The notes: generated by a model not told the origin, from the sequence alone. A DNA stretch of 64,000 nt from Aradus depressus (GCA_963662175.1 OY759223.1:4559549-4623548), one strand, 5' to 3'. Counted from the first letter of the stretch, positions 1 to 11,659 are shown. Numbers and translations are program-made.

Positions 1-109
1 TTTTCAACTTCATTTTCAGGTTTCTTCGCTAATAATAAAAATAAGACATAGTGCCTTATGCCACTATATAGAGCGAAAAACACTACAACGCAAACATGAT
101 ACCAACTAC

Positions 110-115
110 ATTTAT

Positions 116-146
<31 letters not shown>

Positions 147-1045
147 GCATGGCCCCCACATTGGATTGCGGGCCCTGTAACCAGGATCAGGGTCGGGCCC
201 CCCATCTCATAGTCATGGGCTATATTATAATTACATGGTTATTTTTTAACCCTTTTACAATTTTATTTAAACTAAAAATAGATTGTAAGGTATAATTAAT
301 GTTACAGTATCAGTTAGATTTTAAAACCAAACTTTATTGATTAAATTATTTCACACATCAATTGCTACCGTGATTATATCATTTACTTTTATTTTACTGA
401 AATTAACGTTTAAATTTTTAGATTTCTTTGACTCACTAACATTAAAATAAAAATTGACAAAAACTAGTATTACGATCTAAAAAAAAATAACATTAAGAGC
501 TCTAAAAATTACGATGTTTGTGTGTGTTTAATACACTGGCTACAACAAAAGCTTACTTATAGCCTAACTGCCCTAAATTATCATAGCTTTCCTAGCTTTA
601 TTTTGACTAAATTTATCAGTAACATCTGAAAAGTCAATAGTTTTGGCCAATTCATTTTCAATCAGTCAAACTGATACTATGCGTCGATGCGTCTACTTTT
701 AGAACACTGCTCTGAGGGAAACAGCTGGACAGTAGGCTGGGAAATAGGAGTGGGGGAGGGTTGAGGGGCCCGTCTATACCTGTCTCGTGCCCACTGTTTT
801 ATACTAGTAATTTGCAAACAAGAGTAACTATCCATGCACGCAACTAATTAAATAATAACTTAATAACTCGCACAACTAGAATATGTATCTATTATACTAA
901 ATTTTCTTATAATTATATATTTTGCCTTTTTAAGCTATGATACTAAAATAAAAAAATAAAAAGGACTGGAGCCGGACCCCCTTGGACCCGGGCCCTGCAA
1001 CCAAAGTTGCACCAGCCCCACCCTTGTGAGGGCCATGGGGGGGAG
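110..1045. mobile_element. Possible MITE-like element with GC-rich inverted ends
   Basis: An AT-rich interior is bounded by two GC-rich stretches in inverted orientation. The left one (about 146-205) reads as CATGGCCCCCACA followed by GGGCCC, and the right one (about 965-1040) reads on the minus strand as CATGGCCCTCACA followed by GGGCCCGGG. The left end carries a 30-G tract. No transposase or clear target duplication was seen, so the boundaries are approximate and the assignment is tentative. Confidence 0.3.
116..145. repeat. Poly-G tract (30 G)
   Basis: An uninterrupted run of 30 G. Similar runs sit at 22764-22795 (G) and 55912-55942 (C). Length in a finished sequence may be unreliable. 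Confidence 0.95.
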
Positions 1046-1401
1046 AGAGGTCGCACGATTACATGAAAACCACGGTTCATCGAGACACATTTTATTTAAC
1101 GAATTACATATGTGTGTACATTGTCATGTTATAACGTTATCAGGGCTTGAAATATGAAGTAATCCTTCTTTGTTTTTTGCGGTTTGATCTGATTTTCTTG
1201 ACTTCAGTTCTAAGTTTGAAGAATTCAAATCAAATCATTCCGAGAACATTTTATTTAAAGCAAAATTTTACTGGTCTCTGCCTTTACTCTCTACTCTGTC
1301 TCTAAGTTTCTAGGAACCTATACGTACTGCTTACATACCACGGTTAATTGCAAACACGGATAATCGAGACACGGTTAATCGAGGTTCTACTGTATATTAA
1401 C

Positions 1402-1523
1402 CTGTATAGGTACTCGTTAAAGTCCCCTACCCTAAATGTGTAAACTTGTGTAGGCAATACGTCAATGAAAGAGCGCTCAGGTATTAGGCGATATGACCCC
1501 GAGTATGAGTCACAATAACAAGC
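1402..1523 (+). repeat. SINE-1 fragment, 3' half
   Basis: It contains the core block GGTACTCGTTAAAG, then GAAAGAGCGCTC, GGCGATATGACC and the CATGAGTC-like end followed by ACAATAAC, as in full SINE-1 copies (for example 36995-37305). The tRNA-related head is missing. Confidence 0.6.
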
Positions 1524-1682
1524 TAATTACGAAATTACAACTAAAATTATAGTTATTATTGTGTTAACAATTTTCAGGACCCTCCCTCACCCCCCCCCCC
1601 CCTTTTACATGTTACGCAAGAGGATAACTAAATTCAAAATATATTTACAATGTAGTCGACTCGCTAGATAACCTCGGATACG

Positions 1683-2057
1683 ATGTATTTTTTTTTTCAG
1701 GTATCTCTTTTAGGGCCTACAACAGATAAAGGAAGTAATGTTATTGTACAAGAGAGAGACAGAGATAGAGATAGAGAGAATGGGGGACTTTTATCCTTTT
1801 TATCCTGTAAGAGTGGGAGATCCTTGAATGGAAGAAAGGAAGTGACATTACTTCCGGTGTGGAGCCAACCTGTATCTCAGTCTCTGACCTTACCTCAAAC
1901 ATTTCGTTTTATAGGTCACATTACTCCATCTTTTCCTTCCCTGCCTATACGACGAAGTACAGACGATAATTATGATATTGTTCAGAACTTTATTTTTTCA
2001 CCAGAATTTCATATTTCCAGACTCAATTATTTAATCATCGAAATGGTTTGCAAGTGA
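1683..2057 (+). CDS. Weak candidate terminal exon, unknown product
   Basis: An open frame of 124 codons starts inside a strong polypyrimidine tract ending in CAG (about 1689-1700), which resembles a splice acceptor. If so, the coding part would begin near 1701 and end at the TGA at 2055-2057. The frame includes an arginine/aspartate run (RDRDRDRE) from a GAGATA simple repeat and then about 90 residues of mixed composition. It is less AT-rich than its surroundings. I recognise no domain and see no donor site or upstream exon. A chance frame next to a simple repeat is equally plausible. Confidence 0.17.
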   Translation: MYFFFQVSLLGPTTDKGSNVIVQERDRDRDRENGGLLSFLSCKSGRSLNGRKEVTLLPVWSQPVSQSLTLPQTFRFIGHITPSFPSLPIRRSTDDNYDIVQNFIFSPEFHISRLNYLIIEMVCK

Positions 2058-2151
2058 ACACCCTTTCAGGCAGGAGGGGGGAATGCCATTTACGCACATC
2101 CAGGGAAGATACCGCTGGATAGTGTGGATAATAAAGCTATTGATTTTTGAT

Positions 2152-2215
2152 GGCGCTGGTGGGTTAGAGATAGCGTGCTTGCCTACTAAGCTCAACATTG
2201 GTTCCAGTTTTGATC
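2152..2215 (+). repeat. tRNA-like SINE head fragment
   Basis: It resembles the SINE-1 5' head: GGCGCTGGTGGGTTAGAG, then GCGTGCTTGCCTAC, AAGCTCAA and a degenerate box B (TTGGTTCCA). The core and tail are absent. Confidence 0.4.
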
Positions 2216-2314
2216 TACTGAACTCATTTAAAATCTGAAATATGTTATTAATTCAATTGTTGCTAATTGAGTATTCAATTTTTGAGACCTTCTCACTTAA
2301 TTTTGTTATATATA

Positions 2315-2817
2315 GGTGTTATATACTACAAAGCACACATATTCGCCATCTGGTCTCCATTTTTACTTTTATTTTTATTTTTTCATCTAACTTTCACAAT
2401 ATTTCGTCCCTCGGGAACATTCTCAAGTATTCATCTTAACAAATATATTATTAATCTTTTAATTCCAGTTATCAAAAAACATCGTCATATATCATCTTAT
2501 CCAAAAATCGTCCTTCCTTTTAAAATCCCCATTTTTTTTTGAGGTCCCATTTAACTTATAGTAAATCTTCTACTATAAGTTAAATGGGACCTCAAAAAAA
2601 TGGGGATTTTAAAAGGAAGGACGATTTTTGGATAAGATGATATATGACGATGTTTTTTGATAACAGGAATTAAAAGATTAATAATATATTTGTTAAGATG
2701 AATACTTGAGAATGTTCCCGAGGGACGAAATATTGTGAAAGTTAGATGGAAAAATAAAAAGAATAGTAAAAATGGAGACCAGATGGCGAATATGTGTGCT
2801 TTGTAGTATATAACACC
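2315..2817. repeat. Near-perfect 500-bp hairpin (inverted repeat)
   Basis: The left arm 2315-2563 and right arm 2571-2817 are almost exact reverse complements, separated by the 7-nt loop AATCTTC. Differences are few, for example in the T-rich stretch near 2365-2385 against 2750-2770. Open frames here on either strand are shadows. It could be a foldback transposon, a recent inverted duplication, a hairpin RNA source, or a library or assembly artefact. Confidence 0.93.
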
Positions 2818-2839
2818 ATAATATTATTAATTCAAGATT

Positions 2840-3470
2840 TTTTTCAATATGTACTTTTGTAAAAATTTAGTAGATACAAATTTTGCATCAGAAATCTATA
2901 TGACCACTTTTGGCTAAAATAAATATTGAATTCGTAATCAATGACCCAAAAAACATTTATTTAAGTTGTAAAAATCCGTTAACACTTAGACAAAAAAAAA
3001 AAAAAAATTAATTTTTGCAGGGTTTAGGCAGCTGTCAATTGGCATATAATACCTTGATTGTGAACCCCGCAGTTATCTGATAAAAAGCCAGCTTTCACAA
3101 ATATTTTGCACCTAATTTCATCCAAATTGATCAAAAATTGAGAGGGGCTCGAATTTTGAAAATCAAAACTCATAAATGTCACACTGTGCAACAGTGGTGC
3201 CATCTCTTAACTCAGAACCACACTAAACTGCCTTCCAATTTCGACTTAGAGCCCGGGCATGAATTGAAAACTAACTAGAACATTGATTATAATTGTTTAA
3301 ATACCTGTTACATTGCACATCTGATAGGAACATATCAATCTTCATGTTTCTCCTTATCGAAAAGTCTCTATCAAATATTGAAATAACATCTATTTTAAAT
3401 TGTTAACCAATTTAGAAAATGTTCGATGATTCATTGGTTAATTATGTACTTCTCCAGAATCAATAGGTTA
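2840..3470. other. AT-rich stretch, nothing recognised
   Basis: It holds a poly-A tract near 2992-3007 and short A/T runs. I see no open frame of interest and no repeat shared with other parts of the window. Confidence 0.6.
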
Positions 3471-3473
3471 GTG

Positions 3474-3785
3474 AGGTATCGTTTACTAGCAGAGCGCTCT
3501 TTCGACGCTCTGGTGGACAAGTAGGTGTCTTTAACAAGTACCTGACTCCGTACAGGCTCGGGACCATCGCTTAACGTCCCATGTGAAAGACGGCGTGCTT
3601 AAGTTTATTTTACCTCCCAGATAAAATAAACTAAGGGCCTCGGTCGGGTTTGAACCCACTTTCTTTATTATATAATGACTGATCAATATTATTATAATTT
3701 TGCCCATGCTGTTTTATCGGGTTTCGAACCCACAACCTTGAGTCAATAACCAAGCACGCATACCACTGAGCTACCGGCGCCCTCT
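3474..3785 (-). repeat. SINE-1 copy with internal insertion
   Basis: On the minus strand it starts with GGGCGCCGGTAGCTCAGTGG (box A) at 3785 and a box B-like GGGTTCGAAACCC near 3719-3731. About 70 bp of foreign AT-rich sequence follows, and a second box B-like match lies at 3645-3657. The core GGGACGTTAAGCGATGG and the GAGCGCTCT block follow. The two box B copies suggest an insertion that duplicated part of the head, or a hybrid of two copies. Confidence 0.85.
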
Positions 3786-3867
3786 AGGAAATCTTACAAA
3801 GTAATATTTAAAATGCGTCGCATAGCAACGAATATAAAATATTTTCTTTATATTGGTTGGCGTCCCG

Positions 3868-4111
3868 TTTAGTCTTAACTACGAGGTCATATCGCCTACT
3901 ACCTACTACCAGAGAGCTCTTTCGTCACTCTGGTGGACGTGAGCCCGACTCTACTGTGGGAGTTCTAAATGTTGCCTACCCATCTTTATTCACCTAGGGT
4001 AGGGGGTCTTCAACGAATACCTGACATCACACAGGCTCGTAACCATGAAGGATGACGTGCTCAAGGTTTTTTTTTCAGCACCAGGTACCTCTGAGTTACC
4101 GGAACCCGCAA
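3868..4111 (-). repeat. SINE-1 copy, diverged
   Basis: Read on the minus strand it has the SINE-1 order: a degenerate head near 4090-4111, the core, AGTAGAGTCGGGCTC, GAAAGAGCTCTCTGG and GGCGATATGACCTCGTAG. Box B is not recognisable. Confidence 0.75.
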
Positions 4112-4119
4112 ATCAATGT

Positions 4120-5870
4120 TTCGTTGTACTGAAAAATATTAGCTACCATCCCATCAATAATTGAAGATAAGTTGAATATTGTGACAAATGTAAGTAGAAG
4201 GTTATAAATCATTTTAAGTCAGGAGGTGAGTGTTAACTCAAACAAACAAACACATGATATCTGCCGCATCTGGACTCAGATTTACAATAAAGTTTTACAT
4301 AAATGTTAATTATTTCACCGGATGGAGCCATTGTTTTTGGTAGACGATCCAACTAATATATTAAAAAAAAATAAATTAAATAAACAACTTTTGTGAGTCA
4401 GTGTTGTTGAACTTTTTTTTACTCGGAACGGATTGCGTTGTATTGAAGTATTTGTGTTAAAAGGAATATAAAACCATTTGTTATAAATTTTTAAAATAAT
4501 TTTACAATATAAAAATAATTTTTTTTAGAATGGGATTCATTATAAATCTGATAGCTTTTGCAAATTTTAAAGTTGTCGGCAATCACCACCAATGGTTACT
4601 ATGGTTCATAGTGACAAGAAGAAGAGACGTGAAAGTGTTCCGAGATATTGTCAAAAAAGAAGACACCTCTGGAAAAAAATGCCGCAAAAAATCAACATTT
4701 CAACATCCCAGAGAAGTTTAAGAAACACGGTTTCTGAATCCTCATACTAAATTCTGTGTCGATATATTTATTATATCGATAGTTATCGTAATATATCTTA
4801 GTATCTGAGTCGAGTCCCATTTGTCTGAGCTCCTCTTCAAGTAATACTTCTCGTCCTTATAGGGTTTTGAATTTAGATATGATATTTTCATTACTTATTT
4901 CAGTCAATACATTCATTACAAAGGCAGTTACTTGAGTTTTTTTTTCTTCCCCCCCCCCCCCCCCCATTTTCTCAGGCCGATTTGACTGAAAATAAATTTA
5001 TTGAAAATTCAACATCGAATTTCAGATAGATTACATAATTTTTTATATACTCCGTATCGCTGGTGAAGTAAACAACTATTTGTTTACTTAAAAAAAACCA
5101 ACCATTATGGTGGCAACACTGGTATCTGCTGCTTGTATTTATTACATCATAGTTGATCTGTAATTTCAAACCGTATATTTATTATTCAAACGAGAGTTTT
5201 GGTAGTACCGTAAGCCTACTTTTTTTTCTGTATTATTAATCCTTAGATGAATAAAATAACCAATAAAAAAAACTACTCTGTAATCTTCTTGAAAATAAGG
5301 TAAAACATATTATTCATTCATTCGTTATTTCTTTATATTAGTATTGTATTCTTTATTTTCTTATACATTTTACATTTATGCATATATTATTTTCTTCATG
5401 TATTAGTAACTGTTCTTTTCACTGTTGTAACAAATACCTAAAATCTTTTTTCCATTATGTATCACTATCAGTTATGATACTTTTACAATTTTTATGATTT
5501 GATTTCGTAAACAGTATAGCTTCACTGAATATTTTGTGGATTTTATTCTAAATAGATGCTGATCCACATCTCAGAAGATATAAAAGTTAGCCCTATTTTA
5601 ACATTATGCTCATACAATTCACAGTGTTAGATATTTACTTACAATTAAACATGAAAAAAAAAAAGAAAAAATGTTTGAACACTAATGCCTTGGAAAAATT
5701 AAGTTAAAAAAAAAGTGAAACATCTATAATAAAATTAAGCCTAATGTATAAAATGAAAGTCATGGAATAACAAAATAAATAGAAACATAATTGATAGGCA
5801 GTAAAAAATAAAGAAAAACGCATGTATTTAAAAAATATTGTGTATTTCACAAAATATATATACAAAATAT
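4120..5870. other. AT-rich stretch, no gene recognised
   Basis: It includes a C-tract near 4951-4966 and many A/T runs. The part from about 4615 to 4675 is a diverged relative of the hairpin block at 17639-17700: it shares GACGTGA, then CCGA, then GACACCTCTGG against GACACTTCCGG. The short open frames here look like chance. Confidence 0.5.
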
Positions 5871-5877
5871 GGGAATA

Positions 5878-5902
5878 CTTTCAGTATTGCTACCATCTTC
5901 AG
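5878..5902 (-). ncRNA. Hammerhead-like motif, Penelope-associated copy
   Basis: On the minus strand the order is CTGAAGA, T, then stem GGTA / loop GCAA / stem TACT, then GAAA. Just 5' is GTGG, which can pair with CCAT located after the triplet TTC 3' of GAAA. This gives a helix I, helix II and NUH-like arrangement. It lies directly downstream of the Penelope-like relic at 6150-6912, as published hammerheads do in such elements. The single base between CTGAAGA and the stem is not in the standard hammerhead core. Confidence 0.35.
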
Positions 5903-6149
5903 CCACGACTTAACAAATACTAATGTATGTTCAACAAGTTTATAATCCTAACTGTCCCTTTTCTAACTTCACGGCGTTTCTCCTGTCCTACCTCTACAGT
6001 AATGTCTTAAAACCTTGAAAAACAGAAAATATACACTGAAATCTTCATAATAAAAGAAAAGATTTTGAAATTGTATATGTAGATTAAAATAAAAATATAT
6101 ATGCTTAATGAAATAAATCAAAGATGAGGATTATAATATTGGCGATAAA

Positions 6150-6912
6150 AAAGGTTGAATATTTGGTCTGATCGTTCATACAATTTCCATTTTGTAGTGC
6201 TCTGTTTATTTCCAGTTGTTCCAGTGAGTTGAGTAATGTACCTTCGTCACAAAAATGTAGGTATTGTAAGCCTGTATTGATATCGAAATTGTGTTTATTT
6301 TTGTTGATGTGTTGTGCAAAAGTTGATTTGACTGAGTTGTATGTTGTGACAGTACATATGGATTCTTTTACCCTGTTTTTAAGTTGTCTTCCAGTTTGAC
6401 CTACATAAACTAAATTGCAAGAATTACATTCTAGCTGGTAAGTCCACTTTTTTTCTTCTTTAGTGTTATTCAGATCTTTGTATATTGTATCATTTGTTCT
6501 GAAACCTACCCAAAAGTCCTATTTTTTAAGTGTAATGTCTATTTGTTCTGAAATTTTCCCAAAATATGGTAATCCCACCTATTTTTTAGTCCCTTTATTA
6601 TTTGTCTAAACATGAAATTTCTTTTAAATCTATTCTGTTTATAAGTTTACGTATTAACTTATCAATAATGTGACTATTGTACCTGTTTTCTTTCGCTATA
6701 CTCAATGACGCATAATTCTATGTATCTGTTGTCTTCGTTTAATGGCATTGTGTAGGCTCTATGAAGTAGTGAATAGAATGCTGTATGTTTGTTTGTTGTG
6801 GTAGCGTTTGTGCAAGACGGAGTCTATGGATGTTGGTTTCTGTAAATATTCTATTCTAGTTTGATGTTTATTATTTTTAAATTTAGATCTATAAAATTTA
6901 AGATGTTCCCCC
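6150..6912 (-). pseudogene. Penelope-like element, RT thumb + GIY-YIG relic, copy 1
   Basis: Penelope-like elements encode a reverse transcriptase followed by a GIY-YIG endonuclease. Translating the minus strand gives, from high to low coordinates, a degenerate RT-thumb stretch resembling YRKPT, then LLHRAYTMPLN. Next comes VGLPYFGKISEQI and a linker ending WTYQLECNSCNLVYVGQTGR, the GIY-YIG signature with its YVGQTGR core. Then come STFAQHINKNKHNF and SLEQLEINRAL, typical of the domain's C-terminal half. Frames shift several times and stops occur, so it is inactive. The hammerhead-like motif at 5878-5902 lies just downstream. Family identity is clear; the 5' part of the element is missing. 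Confidence 0.85.
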
Positions 6913-6944
6913 CCACTTCTGGTACATTTAACTATCTTGTATAA

Positions 6945-7651
6945 TTTTTTATTTTTTTGTTCACATTGAGTGCATCTGTGTGGACTGACGGGTCACATAA
7001 AATGAAGAATCCAGCACATCGGCGACTATGCACCAGGAGCCATCCAACTCTGGAGTGACCTGGGAGTCAGGAGAGCACCTCACCCTTATCTCCAGTAGCG
7101 TCCTGCCCGACATGGTACGTCAATAAGGTGCAGGACAAACAAGCACTGAGAATAGAGAAATAATTCAACGACCCCCACCATTTTTTCTTTTAAAAAGAGG
7201 TCGAAAATTAAAAATTATGTCTATCTTATACAAATCCTAATAAAAGGACAGACTCCGAACAAGAATACAACTTAATACAGATAAGTCATAACACTTCAGA
7301 TTGACACCAGGGCAGGAAACTTTAACGCCGTTGTTACATTCGACAAGCTCTTCCCTGACAAGGAACCCTCAACTGAAAATACTCAACAGACTTCTAAAAT
7401 AAGAGTAGACGATGGAAATTGAACATTGACACAGAAAACGGGACTGTGCACGTACAAACCGAAACAGATGTGCGATTCAGTAAAAACATCCCACGAAGAG
7501 CGAATTGAGGTGTTTCAATTAAAAACCCTCAGACTGATAACAAGTCCCTACGATATATAACCAACAGAACACTTGATAACGATCTCATGATACACTCACT
7601 ACAATACAAACTACTTACAGACGGTTTTTCAGCAAACTTTACATAGATACA
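6945..7651 (+). pseudogene. Jockey-like LINE relic, unit 1
   Basis: It is nearly identical to 9003-9611 and 9612-10470. Degenerate reading on the plus strand gives LKILNRLLK, then a stretch ending in RIEVFQ.KTLRLIT and NRTLDNDLMIHS, close to the C-terminal end of Jockey-type RT proteins (compare RIQAFQSKLLRRI at 27245-27300). Many stops. It ends abruptly at 7651 where unit 2 begins. Confidence 0.55.
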
Positions 7652-7914
7652 AACTGTCCCTTTTCTAACTTCACGGCGTTTCTCCTGTCCTACCTCTACA
7701 GTAATGTCTTAAAACCTTGAAAAACAGAAAAAATACACTGAAATCTTCATAATAAAAGAAAAGATTTTGAAATTGTATATGTAGATTAAAATAAAAATAT
7801 ATATGCTTAATGAAATAAATCAAAGATGACAATAATAAATATATTAATAAAAATATACAGTTTTTAAGGAAGTAAGTTCGTATACTGAAGGATTATAATA
7901 TTGGCGATAAAAAG

Positions 7915-8660
7915 GTTGAATATTTGGTCAGATCGTTCATACAATTTCCTTTTTGTAGTGCTCTGTTTATTTCCAGTTGTTCCAGTGAGTTGAGTAATGT
8001 ACCTTCGTCACAAAAATGTAGGTATTGTAAGCCTGTATTTATATCGAAATTGTGTTTATTTTTGTTGATGTGTTGTGCGAAAGTTGTGTGTTGTGACAGT
8101 ACATATGGATTCTTTTACCCTGTTTAAGTTGTCTTCCAGTTTGACCTACATAAACTAAATTGCAAGAATTACATTCTAGCTGGTAAAGTCCACTTTTTTT
8201 CTTCTTTAGTGTTATTCATATCTTTGTATATTGTATCATTTGTTCTGAAACCTACCCAAAAGTCCTATTTTTTAAGTGTAATGCCTATTTGTTCTGAAAT
8301 TTTCCCAAAATATGGTAATCCCACCTATTTTTTAGTCCCTTTATTATTTGTCTAAACATGAAATTTCTTTTAAATCTATTCTGTTTATAAGTTTACGTAT
8401 TAACTTATCAATAATGTGACTATTGTACCTGTTTTCTTTCCCTATACTATGAATGACGCATAACTCTATGTTTCTGTTGTCTTCGTTTAATGGCATTGTG
8501 TAGGCTCTATGAAGTAGTGAATAGAATGCTGTATGTTTGTTTGTTGTGGTAGCGTTTGTGCAAGACGGAGTCTATGGATGTTGGTTTCTGTAAATATTCT
8601 ATTATAGTTTGATGTTTATTATTTTTAAATTTAGATCTATAAAATTTAAGATGTTCCCCC
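7915..8660 (-). pseudogene. Penelope-like element relic, copy 2
   Basis: This is a direct repeat of the copy at 6150-6912, with the same GIY-YIG signature on the minus strand (LECNSCNLVYVGQTGR) and the same thumb remnants. Small differences include a deletion of about 15 bp near 8083 relative to copy 1. The plus-strand open frame at 7924-8127 is a shadow. Inactive. Confidence 0.83.
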
Positions 8661-8710
8661 CCACTTCTATAGTAGGTACATTTAATTTTTTTAAGTTAGA
8701 TTTAGTTTAG

Positions 8711-8958
8711 ATAGTTTTTTCTTTTTTTGGGGCGCTCAACTTCGAGGGTTATCCGCGCCGAGGATTGCTACTATGTAGCACTTCACTCATTCACTTAAAT
8801 GAAATTTATTAATTTATATATATTTTTATTTAGTATAAAACATCCATGGGAGGGAGTTCTATCTACAAAATAAAACTCTCACTCAGACGGGACTCGAACC
8901 CGCAACCATAGTAAGACCATGCGACTAAAGCTTTAGTCCGCACGGCCATCATGGCCCC
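8711..8958 (-). repeat. Second tRNA-derived SINE (tRNA-Leu/Ser-like head)
   Basis: On the minus strand it begins GGGGCCATGATGGCCGTGCGG (box A-like TGATGGCCGTGCGG). It has a box B match GGTTCGAGTCC at about 8891-8901 and a non-tRNA body. It ends with GAGCGCCCC followed by an A-rich tail, seen as T-runs at 8710-8729 on the plus strand. Its head differs from SINE-1, so it is a separate family. It sits inside array unit 2 and is absent from unit 1, so it inserted after the duplication. Confidence 0.8.
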
Positions 8959-9002
8959 AGTTTGTAACTTCTTTATCATTGTTCTTTTTAAGAATGACTA
9001 AC

Positions 9003-9611
9003 TAACCTGTATAATTTTTCATTTTTTTGTTCACATTGAGTGCATCTGTGTGGACTGACTGGTCACATAAAATGAAGAATCCAGCACATCGGCGACTATG
9101 CACCAGGAGCCATCCAACTCTGGAGTGACCTGGGAGTCAGGAGAGCACCTCACCCTTATCTCCAGTAGCGTCCTGCCCGACATGGTACGTCAATAAGGTG
9201 CAGGACAAACAAGCACTGAGAATAGAGAAATAATTCAACGACCCCACCATTTTTTCTTTTAAAAAGAGGTCGAAAATTAAAAATTATGTCTATCTTATAC
9301 AAATCCTAATTAAAGGACAGACTCCGAACAAGAATACAACTTAATACAGATAGGTCAGAACACTTCAGATTGACACCAGGACAGGAAACTTTAACGCCGT
9401 TGTTACATTCGACAAGCTCTTCCCTGACAAGGAACCCTCAACTGGAAATACTCAACAGACTTCTAAAATAAGAGTAGACGATGGAAATTGAACATTGACA
9501 CAGAAACTGGAACTGTTGCACTTACAAACCGAAACAGATGTGCGATTCAGTAAAAACATCCCACAAAGACCGAATTGAGGTGTTTCAATTAAAAACCCTC
9601 AGACTGATTAC
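9003..9611 (+). pseudogene. Jockey-like LINE relic, unit 2
   Basis: A direct repeat of 6945-7550, truncated after the block CCCTCAGACTGATTACA. Same degenerate LINE C-terminal coding remnants, no intact frame. Confidence 0.55.
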
Positions 9612-10470
9612 ATTGTTCTTTTTAAAAGTGACTAACTAACTTGTATAATTTTTTATTTTTTGTTCACATTGAGTGCATCTGGGCGGACTGACTGGTGACA
9701 AAAAATGAAGAATCCAGCAAATCAGCGGCTATGCACCAGGAGCCATCCGACTCTGGAGTGTCCTGGGAGTTAAGAGAGCACCTCACCCTTATCTACAGTA
9801 GCGTCCTGCCCGACATGGTACGTCAATAAGGTGCAGGATAAGCAAGCACTGAGAATAGAGAAATAATTCAACGACTCCCACCATTTTTTCTTTTAAAAAG
9901 AGGTCGAAAATTAAAAATTATGTCTATCTTATACAAATCCTAATAAAAGGACAGACTCCGAACAAGAATACAACTTAATACAGATAAGTCATAACACTTC
10001 AGATTGACACCAGGACAGGAAACTTTAACGCCGTTGTTACATTCGACAAGCTCTTCCCTGACAAGGAACCCTCAACTGGAAATACTCAACAGACTTCTAA
10101 AATAAGAGTAGACGATGGAAATTGAACATGACACAGAAACTGGAACTGTTGCACTTACAAACCGAAACAGATGTGCGATTCAGTAAAAACATCCCACAAA
10201 GACCGAATTGAGGTGTTTCAATCAAAAACCCTCAAACTGATAACAAAGTCCCTACGACATTTAAACAACAGAACACTTGATAACGATCTCATGATACACT
10301 CAATACAATACAAACTACTTACAGACGGTTTTCAGCAAACTTTACATAGATACAAACCCAGAAATACGTACATTATCTTCACAACACTCCCCACACAACC
10401 CTCCAAGAAGGTGAAACTCCCACTTATTGCCACCCTTAATGATTGTCCTTTTTCTTTATAATCCATGCAT
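9612..10470 (+). pseudogene. Jockey-like LINE relic, unit 3
   Basis: The longest of the three copies. The open frame 10171-10461 (96 codons) encodes DRIEVFQSKTLKLITKSL, then NNRTLDNDLMIHSIQYKL. It matches the end of Jockey-type polyproteins, where a FQSK.LR.I motif precedes a NxxLHxDL block. A related fragment is on the minus strand at 42150-42545. Upstream frames are broken. No catalytic RT residues remain. Confidence 0.6.
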
Positions 10471-10479
10471 GGAAATTGT

Positions 10480-11560
10480 CTTCAATTATTTTTTATTATT
10501 ACAAAATAATTTTTTTTCTAACATTTTAACATTCCAAAAGTCCAATAATTGGGTTAGATTTTCGTTCCAAGGACCTACCTCTCGCAAGTAACAATATCTA
10601 TCTATATGTATGTGTTTTCTGTGTTTTTTTCTAACTATAAAAACTAATATAAATTGAATATAAAAATAAACAAATAAAATTTAATAGATAAGGAATATGC
10701 ATAACAATTTAAATTCAAACATTGCACAGATTTACAGAAAATGTAGGATTTGTGCAACTAAAAGCTCTGAAATTCTCTCGAATATAAAATTTTAAATGTG
10801 ATTGATGTTAAATAAAAATAATTTTTGCACGCTTTCGCAGCAAGTAGAGAATACACCAAACTTCACCAGATCAATCACCAAAAACATTATTGTATTTCAT
10901 TCCCAAAATTCAGTGTGGCAATAATGTTTTACAAGAAATAATAAAAATACTTCTATAAATAAATAAATTTACTATATAATTTTCTAAGGTGAAAGTCTGA
11001 AGTCACAATATTTCGTTTGGGTAACTAAAAAAAACTAGAGATAAGTAACATTAAAGTTCAATCATCACCGTTCTTGTTAATTTCTAATTGGCTAATTGCG
11101 AATGAAATTTCATCATAATACGATGTTGAAGTAAAAAATTATTAATAATTATGGTCATTGACATGTACATTGCTAAAACCAATATTTAACCAGCTATTGT
11201 ACATTTTCTAACAATCGAAAAGGTAAGTGATTTTAATTAAAATAGCCTTCTAGTGTTTGTATATGTTAAAAATGGGAAAACACCTTCAAGGCTATGGCTA
11301 TACAAACTGCATAACAGGATAAATACCTAAAACTCACTGTATATGCAACCCTGACATACATTTTTAGTAGAGGTGCTTAATATTTTTTGAAGATAGTTGG
11401 CATTGTTTTTCTAATATACATATTATACTAATATATCCTAAATAATGTCTATAATAATATATCCTATAGAAAATAACTATTCAATCTAAAAAGACAAATT
11501 TAGACCAAAAAAACCATCAATTCCGAAGTAGATATTCCAATTATAATATTATAACTGTAT
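10480..11560. other. AT-rich stretch, nothing recognised
   Basis: No frame, tRNA-like box or shared repeat was identified; short A/T runs only. Confidence 0.55.
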
Positions 11561-11562
11561 CA

Positions 11563-11635
<73 letters not shown>

Positions 11636-11652
11636 GTATATATATATACTTA
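11563..11652. repeat. (TA)n microsatellite with flanking hairpin
   Basis: About 65 bp of TA repeat is followed by AAATATAAGTATATATATATACTTATATTT, itself self-complementary (given as its halves AAATATAAGTATA and TATACTTATATTT). Confidence 0.9.
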
Positions 11653-11659
11653 TATTTTT

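Larger units (their letters stand above)
5950..10470. repeat. Tandem segmental array of Penelope + Jockey relics
   Basis: Unit 1 (5950-7651) and unit 2 (7652-9611) are direct repeats. Each has a Penelope-like relic on the minus strand followed by a Jockey-like relic on the plus strand. A third partial unit (9612-10470) holds only the Jockey-like part. The units are nearly identical by eye. Unit 2 differs by about 60 extra bases near 7828-7888, a SINE near 8711-8958 and loss of the last ~125 bp. Confidence 0.9.

Noticed and set aside
7924..8127. 67-codon plus frame
   Set aside because: A shadow opposite the Penelope-like GIY-YIG relic on the minus strand.
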